In this document: positions 1-12,439 of the stretch, piece by piece
Position numbering within the stretch: position 1 is the stretch's first letter
Layout of the letters: each line of letters starts with the position of its first letter
From: Dirofilaria immitis
Taxonomy: Eukaryota > Nematoda > Chromadorea > Rhabditida > Onchocercidae
Direction of reading: 5' to 3'
DNA length: 64,000 bases
Assembly: GCA_024305405.1 (NCBI GenBank)
Contig: JAKNDB010000068.1
Span: forward strand, 496,001 to 560,000
Program-made: the position numbers and the translations under genes
The notes under the pieces: generated by a model
Told to the model about the DNA's origin: nothing
Database searches by the model: none
Seen by the model: only the letters and a program-made list of their open reading frames with translations

Positions 1-720
1 TTTAACAATAATCGATAAAGGACATAAAAGATGAAAAAAAAGAGAGAGAGAAGAAATTCCAAAGCTGAGAATTTATTTAATTTACGATCGTTACACGTTT
101 ACGCATCATTTATCATCAAACTGTTACTGATAGTAATCATATTTAAAAAAAAAAAAAAAAAAACCTGCCAATATATATTCATGTCTTAATGGTTAGAAAT
201 GATAAACTTAAATTGAAAGTTTTTTTTAAGGAAAAAAATTTTTATAATAAATTATAAAATATTATTATTTTGAAAAGTAATATCAAAACATTAATATTTT
301 CGATGATTGAAAATGATAATTTTAATTGAAAGTTTTTTTAAAAATTTTCTTTTAAAATTGCTATTTTTTTTAAAGAATGAATCATAAAATATTTGTTTGA
401 AAGTAATTTCAACCTACAATAATAAAAGTATATATTATAAAAATAGATGAACAAAAATTTAATACAAAAAGATAAAAAAAAAAACAAAAATGTCACGATT
501 TCATTGGTAAGAGAGATGATAAATAAAAATTCAATATGATAAATGAAATGATATATGGAATGATGGATAATATGAAAAGTAAAAATTGAAAATGATAAAA
601 ATAGTATTTGAAAATAAAAATTTATCTCTATTAAAATTTCATTCACATCTCGTAACGATATGTTAAATGCGTTGATTTATTTTAATACGCAAAATTAAAA
701 ATAATTGTTTATAACTGATA
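1..720. other. AT-rich gene-free stretch
   Basis: No gene is recognisable here. The sequence is AT-rich with A runs, for example at 146-163. The open frames present are low-complexity Phe/Ile/Tyr translations of AT-rich DNA. Confidence 0.6.
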
Positions 721-1131
721 ATATGAAATGATATGAAATGAAATGAAATAAAATAAAATAAAATGAAATGAAATAAAATGACATGAAGCGAATTGAAATA
801 AAACGAAATGAAATGAAATGAAATAAAATAAAATGAAATGAAATGATATGATATGAAATAAAACGAAATGAAATTAAATTAAATCAAATGAGACGAAATG
901 AAACGAATTGAAGTAAAACGAAATAAAATGAAATGAAATGAAATGAAATAAAATAAAATGAAATGATATGAAATGAAATGAAATGAAATAAAACGAAATT
1001 AAATTAAATTAAATTAAATGGGACGAAATAAAATGAAATTAAATAAAATAAGATGAAATAAAATAAAATGAGATAAAATAAAATGAAATGAATTGAATTG
1101 AAATGAAACGAAATGAAATGAAATGAAATAA
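721..1131. repeat. ATGAA/AAATG pentanucleotide satellite
   Basis: About 410 bp built almost entirely of five-base units (AAATG, AAATA, with AAACG variants). It is an interrupted, diverged microsatellite with no coding signal. Confidence 0.9.
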
Positions 1132-2329
1132 ATTCGTAAAAGGCCGTATATATACATATATATATTTTTTAAATATCATTAAAAATACGAAAACGAAATT
1201 TCTCTTTCCTATTTTAATATTTTTATTGTCTTCGAGAAATTTTTTTATAATATCAAATCATTTAGGATTTTAGTAAAAATGAAAAATTTGCTTAAAAAAA
1301 TAAGATAAAAGAATTGAGAAAGAAATATTCAAAGATTCAAAATATTCACTGATAACAGTGGGCTTAAATTATCAATATTCACTGATAAATGATGAATTTA
1401 AATTTTTAAAATAAAATTTCATTTTTCTTTCAAAGTTTTTTTCCTTCTCTCAAATTTTCTAATAATTACTTCTATTTAATTTATTGATAAATTAGAAATT
1501 AATTTAGGCATAATGCTAAATTTAAATTACTAAAAATTCGCAAAATTAAAATTCCATTTTTTTGTAAAATTTTTCAAAATTTAAATTTTAAATAATAATT
1601 ATATTTCAAATTACCTATAACAAGAATGAATATATCATCATTTTTTTTCTCCCATCTTCTTTATCTTATCATTTTCTTTATCTTATCATTTACATCCCAA
1701 TCTTTTTCTAAAAAAAAATTTTTTCTCTTATCTTCTTTATCTTATCATTTACATCTCAATCTTTCAGAAATTTTTAACTGTGCTTATTTGCAAAAACAAA
1801 GAAGAAAAAATAAAAAAATTTTTAAAATCTAAAATTTAAAAGGGCAAAAATTAGTCTTAACGAAAAATTTTCATTAAATAAATAAATAACGAAAAGTTTG
1901 TTTGTTTATTTGTTTGTTTGTTTTTTTCTTACTATGATATTATCAAATCTTTTTTTTTTTTAATGTACACCTTTTATATAAGAATATTTTTGGATGAAAT
2001 TCGTTAACTCTTTTTTGTTAACAAAAAAAAACAAGTTTTTCTTTCCTTTTATTATATTAGAAATAAATTGGTAAATAAAAATTTGATAAAAGAGATTGTT
2101 GAATAAAAGAGAGTAAATAAAGAAAAAGTAAAAATAAACAAAAATAATCGTTTTTATTTTTGTTTATATTCTTTGATATTTTAACTTATTTTTTCATTGT
2201 TTATTTATAAACATAAAATGATGCGTTGGAAAAATAAAAATTAATCATTGCTCAACAAAATATTCTCATCAAAATTTTAGTCAATCTTTGGGATTAGGCT
2301 AAATATATTTTATAAAGTCAAGCTTATAA

Positions 2330-2860
2330 ATACACCTATCGATGTGCTTAATTTAGAATATAGATAAGTTTTATCAAATCATATATTTGCTTTATGATTT
2401 AACAAATATTATTATTAGTTCATACCATAGATCGGGGATTAGAGATAAATACTACGCAATCATATATGCACGATTTAGGATCAAATAAATATCAGCAAAT
2501 CAAATGCTTTAATTTGAAATCACACTCAAGTATCAACAAATCATATATATGTTCGATTTTGGATCAAAGGCAAATATCACCAGCCCATATATAGTGGGTC
2601 AACGATTAAGAGATAAATATTATTGATCATTTGTTCAATTTGGGATCATATAAGTATCATCAGATCATATATTTGATTTAATATTACAGATAAGCAATCA
2701 TCAAATCATGGACTCAGTTTAGGATCAGCAATAAGCAACATCCAATTCATACGTTTAGATAGTATCACACAAATATCATCGCATCATATGCTCATTTTGA
2801 AATCCGATAGGTATCAACAGATCTCGAATATTCAAGAATCGTTGGATAAAATAGTAGAAA
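2330..2860. repeat. Degenerate tandem repeat, about 50-60 bp unit
   Basis: A loose repeat in which each unit holds a version of 'ggatca-aataaatatca' followed by 'aatcatatat'. Copies are strongly diverged. Between 1132 and 2330 only AT-rich sequence with short T-rich duplications (about 1660-1760) is seen. Confidence 0.55.
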
Positions 2861-3179
2861 TTTTATCATAGTTTCAAAATTCATCATTTTACAACTACTT
2901 ATTTTATACTGCAATTCTTTATAGCCTAAAAATATGTATTAAATTACTTATATATCTATTACTATTATTTCAATTCTGATTAATTCGAATTCATAACATT
3001 TCATAATTCATATAATTTACTTATAATATTATTTCTTAGGAATATATTATCGAAATATTTTAAACGAAATTTTACGGAATCTTTAAAAAATTTCTTAATA
3101 TCTTATCTTTTGATGAACGGAGGAAAATTGTATCAAATATATTTTTATAAAATATGATAATATTAGAATATGATAAGAG

Positions 3180-3480
3180 AAAATAATGATAATGATGATG
3201 GAAGCGAACAGTAATTTATTTAGCCTATTGTCAATTTGTTGTTACTATTACTATTATTGCTGTTATTATTATTATCGCTATTATTATTATTTAGCTCATT
3301 ATTAATTTAATATTAATATCATCGTTACTATCATTATCATCACTATTAACATTGTTATTATTATTATTGTTGCTATTATTATCATTGCTATCATTATTAT
3401 TATCATTACTAATGCTATTACTATTTATTATTTACTATCACTATCGTTATCATTATTATTGCTGTTACTATTAGTCCTAC
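3180..3480. repeat. ATT/ATC trinucleotide-rich microsatellite
   Basis: A run of interrupted ATT, ATC and GTT triplets spanning roughly 300 bp. Confidence 0.85.
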
Positions 3481-3896
3481 ATAATTCCTCATCGTTATCA
3501 TTGGAAGATATAATAATTTATAAAATTATCAAATTAATCAATTTTATAAGCAAAGAAAAATTTTTTTCAATATATCAATTTCTTTAATTCATTACAAATT
3601 TAGCGAATATTATAAGCAATTTAAATTGATTAATGAAAAAGAATAATTATCGAATGATAATCATTATTATTATCAAATGATAATCATTATTATATTATCC
3701 ATTTAATCAATTATATTATCATAAATTTAATATTATCAAATATAAAAAGATTAATGCAAAATTTTAGAGGATATTAATTTAAAATTATTTTACCAAAAAA
3801 AAATGAAAAATTTTTAATTTGAGGAAAAAAAAATTTTTTAGGACAATTAGATGGATTATATAAAAATGCTATAATTATTTCACGAATGATGACATT

Positions 3897-3951
<55 letters not shown>
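3897..3951. repeat. (TC)n microsatellite
   Basis: Near-perfect CT dinucleotide run, interrupted once near 3910. It is followed at 4064-4260 by two GAT/AAT triplet tracts. Confidence 0.95.
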
Positions 3952-3954
<3 letters not shown>

Positions 3955-4413
3955 AATTTTTTTCAAATCAGTTCACTTACCGGACAATGGAATATTGTTG
4001 ATGTTGTCGTGACAGCATGTTGATCATTTTTCAATGCTATTTTTGAATGGCCTTCTATAACTATCGATGATGATGATGATAATAATAATGCTGATGTTGA
4101 TGATGATGATAATGATGATAATGAGTGAAAACCTTGATGATGAGGAAGAGAATCAGCGTATTTTTCGGAATATCGCAATTAGCATTTTTCATATCCATCG
4201 TTGTTACATCACTGATAATGATATTAGCGATAGATGATGATGATGATGATAATAATAATGGATCCTCGGAAAATGATTTGATCATGGATGATTTCGTATG
4301 TAATCGTGTAACAATCATCATTTCCAATTCCAATGCACTATAATAACAATAATAAATTTAAATTAGCAAATTTTTCGAATAGTTTTTTGCATATTAATTT
4401 ATCATAACAAATC

Positions 4414-4453
4414 AAAAATATTTCACTCGAGAATTCTCGAGTGAAATATTTTT
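4414..4453. repeat. Perfect 40-bp palindrome
   Basis: Inverted repeat with 20-bp arms and no spacer, centred between 4433 and 4434 on GAATTC, with nested CTCGAG motifs. I paired every base by hand and the first mismatch lies outside 4414 and 4453. It could extrude as a cruciform or fold as a hairpin if transcribed. Confidence 0.95.
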
Positions 4454-4489
4454 ATAAAATATCTTTAAAAAAATCATATAATTTCCATA

Positions 4490-4885
4490 CATTCGAACAT
4501 TTCTCACGTAATTTACGTAAACAATCATTTTTACTCGCATATTCGAATTGATTCTTTTTCTACAAACTTATTACGCAACTTACGCAAACAATCACTCTTT
4601 TTTCCTTGCGTGTTCAAAATGTTTTCTTCTCTTCAACAACTATCACGTAATTTACGCAAATTTTTTTGCTTACATATTAGAATGTTTTTCCTGTCTGATA
4701 ACTACTGTGCAATTTATGTAAGCAATCATTTTTTAATTAAATAATCAAGTTTTTATTGTCTTTCTTTCCAACATTTATCACGTAATTTACGTCAACAACC
4801 ATTTCTTAACTGAATATTTGAATGTCGTTTTTTGTTCAAACTTATCACGTAATTTACGTCAACAAATCGTTCTTTATTTACGTCT
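4490..4885. repeat. Degenerate repeat carrying TTACGTAA/TTACGCAA motifs
   Basis: About six diverged units of roughly 60-80 bp, each with a version of 'cacgtaatttacg(t/c)' followed by 'aaacaatcattt'. Exact TTACGTAA occurs at 4513-4520 and TTACGCAA at 4571-4578, 4580-4587 and 4652-4659. These match the known PAR/CES-2/C/EBP-class bZIP site (RTTACGTAAY and TTRCGCAA). Confidence 0.75.
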
Positions 4886-5102
4886 TTGAATGCTTTTTAT
4901 TTGCTTATTTATCTATTTGACAATGCTTATTTAAAGGATTAAAATAAATCCAAAAAAAGGTAATAAACAAAATTCGAAATTGAATTAAAATATTTTTATT
5001 TTTGGTAAAAATAAAGAAAGCTAATGGTAAAATGATAATTATTTTGATCTGATAAATTATCGATAAAATTATCATTTATAAATCGAACGAAAAATTATAT
5101 AT

Positions 5103-5335
5103 TATTTATTTGAAAATTTCAATTAACGAAAATAATTCATTTTCCGCTTCCGTTCAGTCGATCTGACGTCAAATAGCGCCCGGAAATATTTATGGGCGTT
5201 ATCATTTATTTGGAAATTTTAATTGACGAAAATAATACATTGATGAAAACAATTCATTTTCCGCTTCCGTTCAATCGATGGCTCGACCGTCAAATAGCGC
5301 CCGGAAATACTTAAGGGCGTTATTTTTGCTGAATA
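5103..5335. repeat. Direct repeat pair containing a GC-rich core
   Basis: Two copies of about 103 and 125 bp, the second with a short insertion near 5237-5253. Each ends in a core unusually rich in G+C for this window: 'ccgcttccgttca', 'gtcaaatagcgcccggaaata', 'gggcgttat'. Within each core 'atagcgccc' and 'gggcgttat' form imperfect inverted arms around an AT centre. Origin is unknown; a degraded miniature transposon or a duplicated regulatory element are both possible. Confidence 0.8.
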
Positions 5336-5549
5336 ATTTTTATTATATATATAAATATATTCTCCCACGTTTGAAGATATAAATCGATGGGAAATGAAGA
5401 TGGCTTCTATTCTTATACGAAAAAAAAAAAAGAAAAATTGATGCATAATTATCAGATCTTTCTCTTCCGATCAAACTGATATTTCATTTATAAATTAGAG
5501 AACAAAGGAAATATTTTAATTTATTTGTTGAAAAATTTGAAATGAATTA

Positions 5550-5985
5550 TTGATTTGACTGATAATAAGATTAGATAATTTCTTTTCTTTCTTATTTACC
5601 TATAATTTCGTCGCTAATTTATTTAGCAAATATGATATTATTCATAACATTAAACAAAGGGAACTTATTTACTTGACTAATAAGATTAGATAATTTCTTT
5701 TCTTTCTTATTTACCTATAATTTCGTCGCCAATTTATTTAGCAAATATGATATTATTCATAACATTAAACAAAGGGAACTTATTTACTTGACTAATAAGA
5801 TTAGATAATTTCTTTTCTTTCTTATTTACCTATAATTTCGTCGCTCAATTTATTTAGCAAATATGATATTATTCATAACATTAAACAAAGGAACTTATTT
5901 ACTTGACTAATAAGATTAGATAATTTCTTTTCTTTCTTATTTACCTACTTATTTACCTATAATTTCTTCGCTAATTTGGTTAGCA
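5550..5985. repeat. 115-bp tandem repeat, about 3.7 copies
   Basis: Units are spaced exactly 115 bp apart (anchor 'gattagataatttc' at 5569, 5684, 5799 and 5914). Copies are nearly identical, which suggests recent expansion. The unit contains 'aatttcgtcgctaattta' and 'cataacattaaacaaagg'. Confidence 0.92.
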
Positions 5986-6159
5986 AATAGAATGAAAAAT
6001 TGATTTATAAAATATATTGAATAAATTATAAGTTTCTTAAAATTTATTGCAATACATTATCAATTAGTATTATCAAATTTTTGACTATCATCTCATCCTT
6101 TGAAAATAAAATTTTATTCAACAAATTAAAAATACATTTTGTATTTTCAAATGATAAGG

Positions 6160-6345
6160 CTATAGGTCAAGCATATATTTTCATATTTTGAAATGATAGA
6201 TCAAGCATATATTTTCGCATTTTGAGATGATAAGGTCATAGGTTAAGCATATATTTTTATATTCTGAGGAGATAAGATTATAAGTTAAGCGTATGCTTTT
6301 ATATTCTGAAATGATAAGGTTATAGGTTAAGCAAAAGCTAACAAT
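6160..6345. repeat. About 55-60-bp tandem repeat
   Basis: Diverged copies of 'gataaggttataggttaag' followed by 'catatattttcatattttga'. Confidence 0.8.
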
Positions 6346-6439
6346 AATGTCTGCTGGAAATAAATAATTTCGTTTATTCAAGAATTTCATTGTGAATTAG
6401 CTGATGGAAAAATAACAATTGGCATTTCTCTTTGATCGA

Positions 6440-6850
6440 ATATATATTTTAGCTAGTAAACAAATGTAAATCGAAACATTCAAAATTAGCCTAACTGACA
6501 ACTGTCCAAGTATTTCCTAAATACTCAAAATTAGCCTAATTGACAACTGTCCAAATTTCTTCTTCTCAAAGTGCATATCTCATTTCTTTGTAAACAAACG
6601 CAAGTCGATACATCCAAAATTAGCCTAATCTGGTAATTATCCAAGCATTTCCTAAACATTCAAAATTGACCTCGTTTAACAGTTGTCCAAGTTTCTTCTT
6701 ATCAGCGTGCATATCTTCTTTGTAAACAAATGCAAACCGATACATTCAAAATTAGCCTAATTTAACAATTATCCAAATTTGTTCTTATCAGAAATGCAAG
6801 CATATCTTCCTTGTAAACAAATGCAAATTGAAATGTTTAAAATTGACAAA
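6440..6850. repeat. Diverged tandem repeat around 'caaaattagcctaa'
   Basis: Four to five copies of a unit containing 'cattcaaaattagcctaat', 'acaactgtccaa' and 'ctttgtaaacaaatgcaa'. Unit length varies because of indels. Confidence 0.8.
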
Positions 6851-7079
6851 AGCAAATGTAGGTATATAGTATATACGTATCACCAATATCAATATATAAA
6901 TGGTTTACTTGAAGTGGAAAGGATAAGTATTATATGGGTAGGCTCCGTATAATCGGCTTAAAGAATCCAGTTATCATTGAATACCTTTCCTAAAATTATC
7001 CCTCTTATCAATGAAAGATTAAATTCCTTTAATGTTATTGATTATACTATATCATTTTCTATTAATCCTTTAGCAAAAT

Positions 7080-7586
7080 TATTTTTATTAAATTCATTTC
7101 ATTTAATTGAAATTAAATAAAATTCATGGAATATTTAAATATTCTTTTAATTCATTCACATATTTATTTAGTAATCAATTTCCAATAATTAATTCCAATT
7201 TTATATTCCATACATAACTTTCCTTCTCTCTCTCTCCTTTTCTCTTTTCTCTTTCTTTTTCTTTTTCTCTCTTTTATTTTATTTTAATCATAAGTTCACT
7301 CTCAAATTTCTATTTAAATATTCTTCAAATTAATTCACATATTTGTTTTCAATAAATAATTAATTTCCAATAATTCCAATTTTTTATTTCATACATAACT
7401 TTTTCCCTCTCTCCCTATTTTCTCTCTCTCCCTCTTTCTCAATTTTCAATAATTAAATCCAATTTCATGTTTTTTTAAAATCAATTTCCAATAATTAATT
7501 CCAATTTTATATTTTCCTAAAATGAATTTCCAATAATTAATTCCAATTTTATATTTCTGCATAACTTTCTCCCTCTTTCTGTCTCT

Positions 7587-7617
<31 letters not shown>

Positions 7618-7625
7618 TTCTCTTT
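7080..7625. repeat. AT-rich repeat with CT-rich blocks
   Basis: Repeated 'caataattaattccaatttt' segments alternate with C/T tracts (7220-7270, 7404-7440, 7566-7632). Confidence 0.65.
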
Positions 7626-8159
7626 CCCTCCTTTCATTTAGTCCAATCGTTGCTATTATTATATGATTCCAATCTATGCGAAATTTCTAATAAATTTACG
7701 TTTTATGTTGAAATAAATTCTTCGAAATATTTTTGCAGAAAAGTTCATTTTCGAAGAAACTTTTCCTTTTCTTTTTTTTGAAATTTAAAAATGTCAAAAT
7801 TTTTGAAACAAAGAAATTTTGTTTGAAAATTTTTCGACAACCAAAAAAGGAAACGATAAAAGACAAAGAAAAGACGAAAATTTTGATTGATAAAATAAAA
7901 TTTCTATTTTTAAAAATTTATTTCTTTTGTTTGATATCAATTCAATTTGAGACATTCCAAAAATAAATTCTTTTTTTTCGGGAAAAATTTCTTCAAAATC
8001 GATGTACAATTTATTCATTTACAATTTATACAAAAGAATCAACGAATAAAAATTTCAATTAAAAAAAAAATTAGCCAATAAATTTTCCCTAAAGTTTGGC
8101 CATTAGATGAGCTTATTTGGCCAATCAAAATTAATTCTTACCATCTTATTGATTCTTTA

Positions 8160-8665
8160 TTTTATTAATAGATTTGAAGAGTTTAAAATGAATTCTTATC
8201 GGCAAATTTTATCGATATTTTAATTCAAATTTTCTAAAATGATAGGGACTGAGATATTTTTTTAAAAAATTTGTATTAATCTATGGCAATATCTCACTGG
8301 ATATTTAATTCCAATTTTCGATATTCAATTCGAATTTTCTAAAATAATGGGGACTGAGATATTTAAATTAGTCTCTTGCAGAGTCCTATCAGATATTTTA
8401 ATTCCAATTTTTTGAAGTGATAGAAATTACATAATAGATTCAAAAAATTTAAAATAATCTCTTGCAATATCTCATCAAACATTTAATTCCAATTTCCGAT
8501 ATTCAATTCCTGATATTTTAATTCCAATCTTCTGAAGTGATCGGAATGAGATGGTTTTAAAAAAATTCAATTAATCTCTCGTAATATCTCATCAGACATT
8601 TAATTCCAATTCCGATATTCAATTCCTATCAGATATTTAATTCGAATTTTCTAAAATTTTTCCCA
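8160..8665. repeat. Degenerate repeat around 'gatatttaattccaatttt'
   Basis: About five diverged copies holding 'ctaaaatgatagggactgag' and 'aatatctcatcagacattt'. No coding frame continues through it. Confidence 0.75.
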
Positions 8666-9354
8666 ATCAAAATTTGTATAAAAGTTTTGCAATTTTAACA
8701 TTTTCATTTTATAATTTATAATTTCATAAAGTAAGATTCGGAAAATATTGCACGATTGAAATTATAGCTATAAAATTTTTATGATCAATAATTATGAATA
8801 AAAACGACGAATTATTAAAGAGAATTTTCGAATTAATATATCTTTAAATATTTCAAATATTCATTCCAATCTAAAGTAATTTCATTTTAGTAATATTATA
8901 ATGAAAACGATGAAATTTATACAGCAAAATAAACTAAATCATTCAAATCAATGATATGAAATGGCAAGAATTTGTCCTTCCTAATTCAATTCAATTCATT
9001 TCAATTCAATTCAAATTTCATATGAAATAGATTTGTAGAAATTTTTAATCGAATTTTTGATATCGATAATTTTAAAATATCATATCGTATCTAATAAATG
9101 ATTCATTTGCTCGTTCAATTCAAATAAAATATGAATTAAAAAATAGATGATAAAAATACTGTATTGGAAAGTACGGTACTACTTTTACTTACGGTACTTT
9201 TTTTATCGTGTTTTTGTAGCACACTGTATAACATCAATTCATTACTGTTATTGATATAATAAATTTATTTGAATATATCATAGTTGAAGTAATCAATAAG
9301 TGATTTGAAGTTTTATTTTTTTATTTAATTTCTAAATAATTGCTTTAACAAAAC

Positions 9355-9965
9355 TAATCATTAATTATCAATAATTTATCAAGAATGCTATCATAACTGA
9401 ACTGAATCCTTAATTATCAATAATTTATCAAGGATGCTATTATAACTGAACTGAATCCTTAATTATCAATAATTTATCAAAAAAATTATCAATGATATTT
9501 TTAAAATTTGATTGGAAAAAAGATGTAAATATAATAAAATTAAAGATTATTTATTGATAAGCATAGTTTTGATTTTTGAACAAAAATAAATTGATCATTT
9601 AATTGCCAATTTCTCGAATGTAAACAAACGAATAATAATAATTTTGTTAAAGCATTTATTGAAAAATCAATAAATAAAATCCAAATTAGCAAATAAACAA
9701 ATAAAGTTTGAAAATTCATACGGCGATAGTCATTTGTTTATAAATGATATTTGAAAAGATTTTTTTGGCATTCTTTCAAAATTATATTAATTGAATATAA
9801 ATTGAATATAAATTGCTAAACTAAATCATTAGTTATCAGTAATTTATCAAAAAAGAAGACTAAATCATTAGTTATCAGTAATTTATCAAAAAGAAGACTA
9901 AATCATTAGTTATCAATAATTTATCAAAAAAACCCAAATCATCAGTTATCAATAATTTATCACAA
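9355..9965. repeat. Two short satellites based on 'atcaataatttatca'
   Basis: At 9355-9485 there are three copies of a unit of about 50 bp ('ttaattatcaataatttatc' plus 'gctatcataactgaactgaa'). At 9820-9965 there are four copies of a unit of about 41 bp ('aatcattagttatcagtaa' plus 'tttatcaaaaagaagact'). Both arrays share the same core despite different unit lengths. Confidence 0.85.
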
Positions 9966-10377
9966 CCGAATTAAATCATTTGATAATTATTTATAATTAT
10001 ATTTTTAATAGATATAAAATAAATTTTAATTAAATTAAATTTACGAAATAGAAATTTTATTATTTATAAATATAAAATTATTAAAATTTCTTTGAACAAT
10101 TAAATGAACTTTAAAATCAAAAAAAAACTTATCAAAATTTAATGAAACAATTAATTGCAATGGGAAATTTTATTGAAAATATATAAGAATTATTACTGAA
10201 ACTTTTTTGAACTGATTAAATAAATTAGATAAGGCATAGATTTATTTCTAAAAATTGTTTACTAGTAATGATAAATTCAAATTAGAAATATAATTATAGA
10301 TAAGTCGAAAATGATCAAAAAAAAATTTCCGAACATTAAATGAATCAATTAGAAAACTTATATAATAATAGTTTAAA

Positions 10378-10545
10378 CTGATCAATTTTTGTTTATCAAT
10401 TTCTTTATCAGTATACGATCAATAAATGAATTCAGGTTAGATTATTTAAATTTGAATAAACTGATCCATTTTTGTTTATCAATTTCTTTATCAGTACATA
10501 ATCAATAAATAAATTTATGATAGATTATTTGAGAAAATTGAACAA
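10378..10545. repeat. 83-bp direct repeat, two copies
   Basis: Copies begin at 10378 and 10461, with shared 'tttttgtttatcaatttctt' and 'tatcagta(t/c)a(c/t)(g/a)atcaataaat'. Confidence 0.85.
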
Positions 10546-10775
10546 TTTTTATCATTTACTATTTCAAATATAAAATTATTCTAAAAAAAAATCAAACGAT
10601 CATATCTTGAAGAGTTAAAAATACTCAAAGAAAAGAAATTCCCTTTTTTAAATTAAAAATTAAAAATTTTAAATTTAAAATTATCATCAATATGTCAAAG
10701 GTCATGGGAAATAATCGAGGGAGAAAAGGATGAAATAAAATAATCCTATGCATATTGAAATATAAATTCAAATAA

Positions 10776-10776
10776 T

Positions 10777-10815
<39 letters not shown>
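10776..10815. repeat. (CT)n microsatellite
   Basis: Dinucleotide CT run. The minus-strand Arg/Glu open frame across it is a microsatellite translation. Confidence 0.9.
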
Positions 10816-10817
<2 letters not shown>

Positions 10818-10939
10818 CCCTCTCTTTTTCAGTTGTTAAATGACCATTGTGGTGACTTATATATTATGAAGCGATATGTATGATCCTTGGCCTGTTGCTA
10901 TGTATGTAAGGTGTTTGTTGAAAAAAAAAGATGTGCTGA

Positions 10940-11535
10940 AGGGTAAAGGTCAAAATGAATAAAGATGCTGAAGAGGTCAAAATGAAAAGAGAGATAGAGA
11001 GAACGGTCAAGATGAAAAACGATATAATGAAGAAAGGAGGTCAAAAAAATCTTGGGAGAAGATAGGAGATCAAGATATGATGAAGGAAGGAGGTCAAAAT
11101 GGAAAGAGATACAATGGAATAAACAGGAGAGGTCAAGATGAAAAAAGATACAATGGACTAAACGAAAATGTCAAAACGAAAAAAGATATAATGAAGAAAG
11201 GAGGTCAAAAAAACATCGGGAAACGATGAGAGGTCAAAATGAAAAGAGATACAATAGACTAAACAGGACAGGTCAAGATGAAAAAGATATAATGAAGAAA
11301 GGAGGTCAAAAAAAAACCTGGAAGAAGAGAAGAGGTCAAAAGTAAAAAAGATATAATGAAAAGAGGAGGTGAAAAAGAGCTTTGCGAGAAGATAGGAGAT
11401 CAAGATATGATGAAGGTCAAAATGGAAAAAGATATAACGAAAAGAAGAGGTCAAAATGAAAAGAGATACAATGGAATAAACAGGTGAGGTCAAGATGAAA
11501 AAAGATATAATGAAGAGAAGAGGTCAAAAAAAAAC
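10940..11535. repeat. Satellite array with iterated AGGTCA
   Basis: About 13-16 diverged units of roughly 35-45 bp combining 'gaggtcaaaatgaaaagaga', 'tacaatggaataaacagg' and 'gatataatgaagaaaggagg'. At least twelve units retain AGGTCA, the nuclear-receptor half-site. The minus-strand frame over it gives a repetitive Phe/Ser/Leu peptide, treated here as non-coding. Confidence 0.85.
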
Positions 11536-11769
11536 TTTAGGAGAAAAAAATTTGAACTTATAAACATTTTTACAAAGTATAGATAAAGAAATGAATATGA
11601 ATGAAAGAAAAGATTAAAAGAATGAATGAAAGATATATGCATTAAAATAGATAAATAGATAATAATACAAGGTGATATAGAATGATAACATAAATAATAA
11701 TTATTGAAATAAACATCATCCTCATATAAATCAATTAATAAACTAAAATATAAATATAACATAATGTAT

Positions 11770-11822
11770 GCATGTTTGTATGTGTGTGTGTGTCTGTGTG
11801 TGTATGTGTGTGTGTGTGTATT
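11770..11822. repeat. (TG)n microsatellite
   Basis: TG dinucleotide run with a few interruptions. Confidence 0.9.
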
Positions 11823-12082
11823 TTGCTGATCTATTTGTTTACTTTATGTTCGATTTATTTGCTTATTATTTGTTGGTCTATTTACAAATCATTTATTTGT
11901 CACTTTTTGAAAAACAAAAAGATCAAAATTTCTTTAGAAGAGAATAGGAAGAGAATATTATGATCATTTACAGAACCGTTATCAAAAACATCGATAAAAT
12001 TATTCATAAACAAAATAATCAAATTTTTAAAAATTTATCATGTCAATTATTTTTTATCAGCAATGCATGAATTATTTGTCAT

Positions 12083-12172
12083 TTTACCCAACTTTACCCA
12101 ATTTGCTCAATTCACCCAACTTTACCCAATTTGCCCATTTTACCCAGTTTTAACCAATTTTACCCAATTTTC
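12083..12172. repeat. Short 'tttacccaa' repeat
   Basis: About nine imperfect copies of a 9-11 bp unit. Confidence 0.8.
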
Positions 12173-12439
12173 TTTTTCAACTACTATTTATCAAATCTCT
12201 TAATTTACAATTTAATTTTATGCCATTTAAAAAAAACGATTAACGATCATTTATAGCTCAAAATAGTAGTGCATAATCATTATTGAATTAATATATAAAG
12301 GCATTACTGTAATTGATTACCGTATCCATTCTAATATTTACAGTTTAATTATGCTAATGGTAAAAAGATAATTTAAAATTTATTTAGATTTATAATCAAT
12401 TATTTACAATTAAAAATGGTTATTAGATTATCGTTTGCT

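Noticed and set aside
3963..4343. Overlapping frames with poly-Ser, poly-Asp and poly-His
   Set aside because: They come from GAT triplet tracts read in several frames.
5550..5985. Regular 115-bp repeat as a CRISPR-like array
   Set aside because: Whole units are nearly identical with no variable spacers, and the window is eukaryotic.
11158..11762. Long minus-strand open frames with repeated Ser-Phe-x-Tyr-Ile-Phe blocks
   Set aside because: They are translations of the AGGTCA satellite and adjoining AT-rich DNA; no start, splice or composition signal of a gene.
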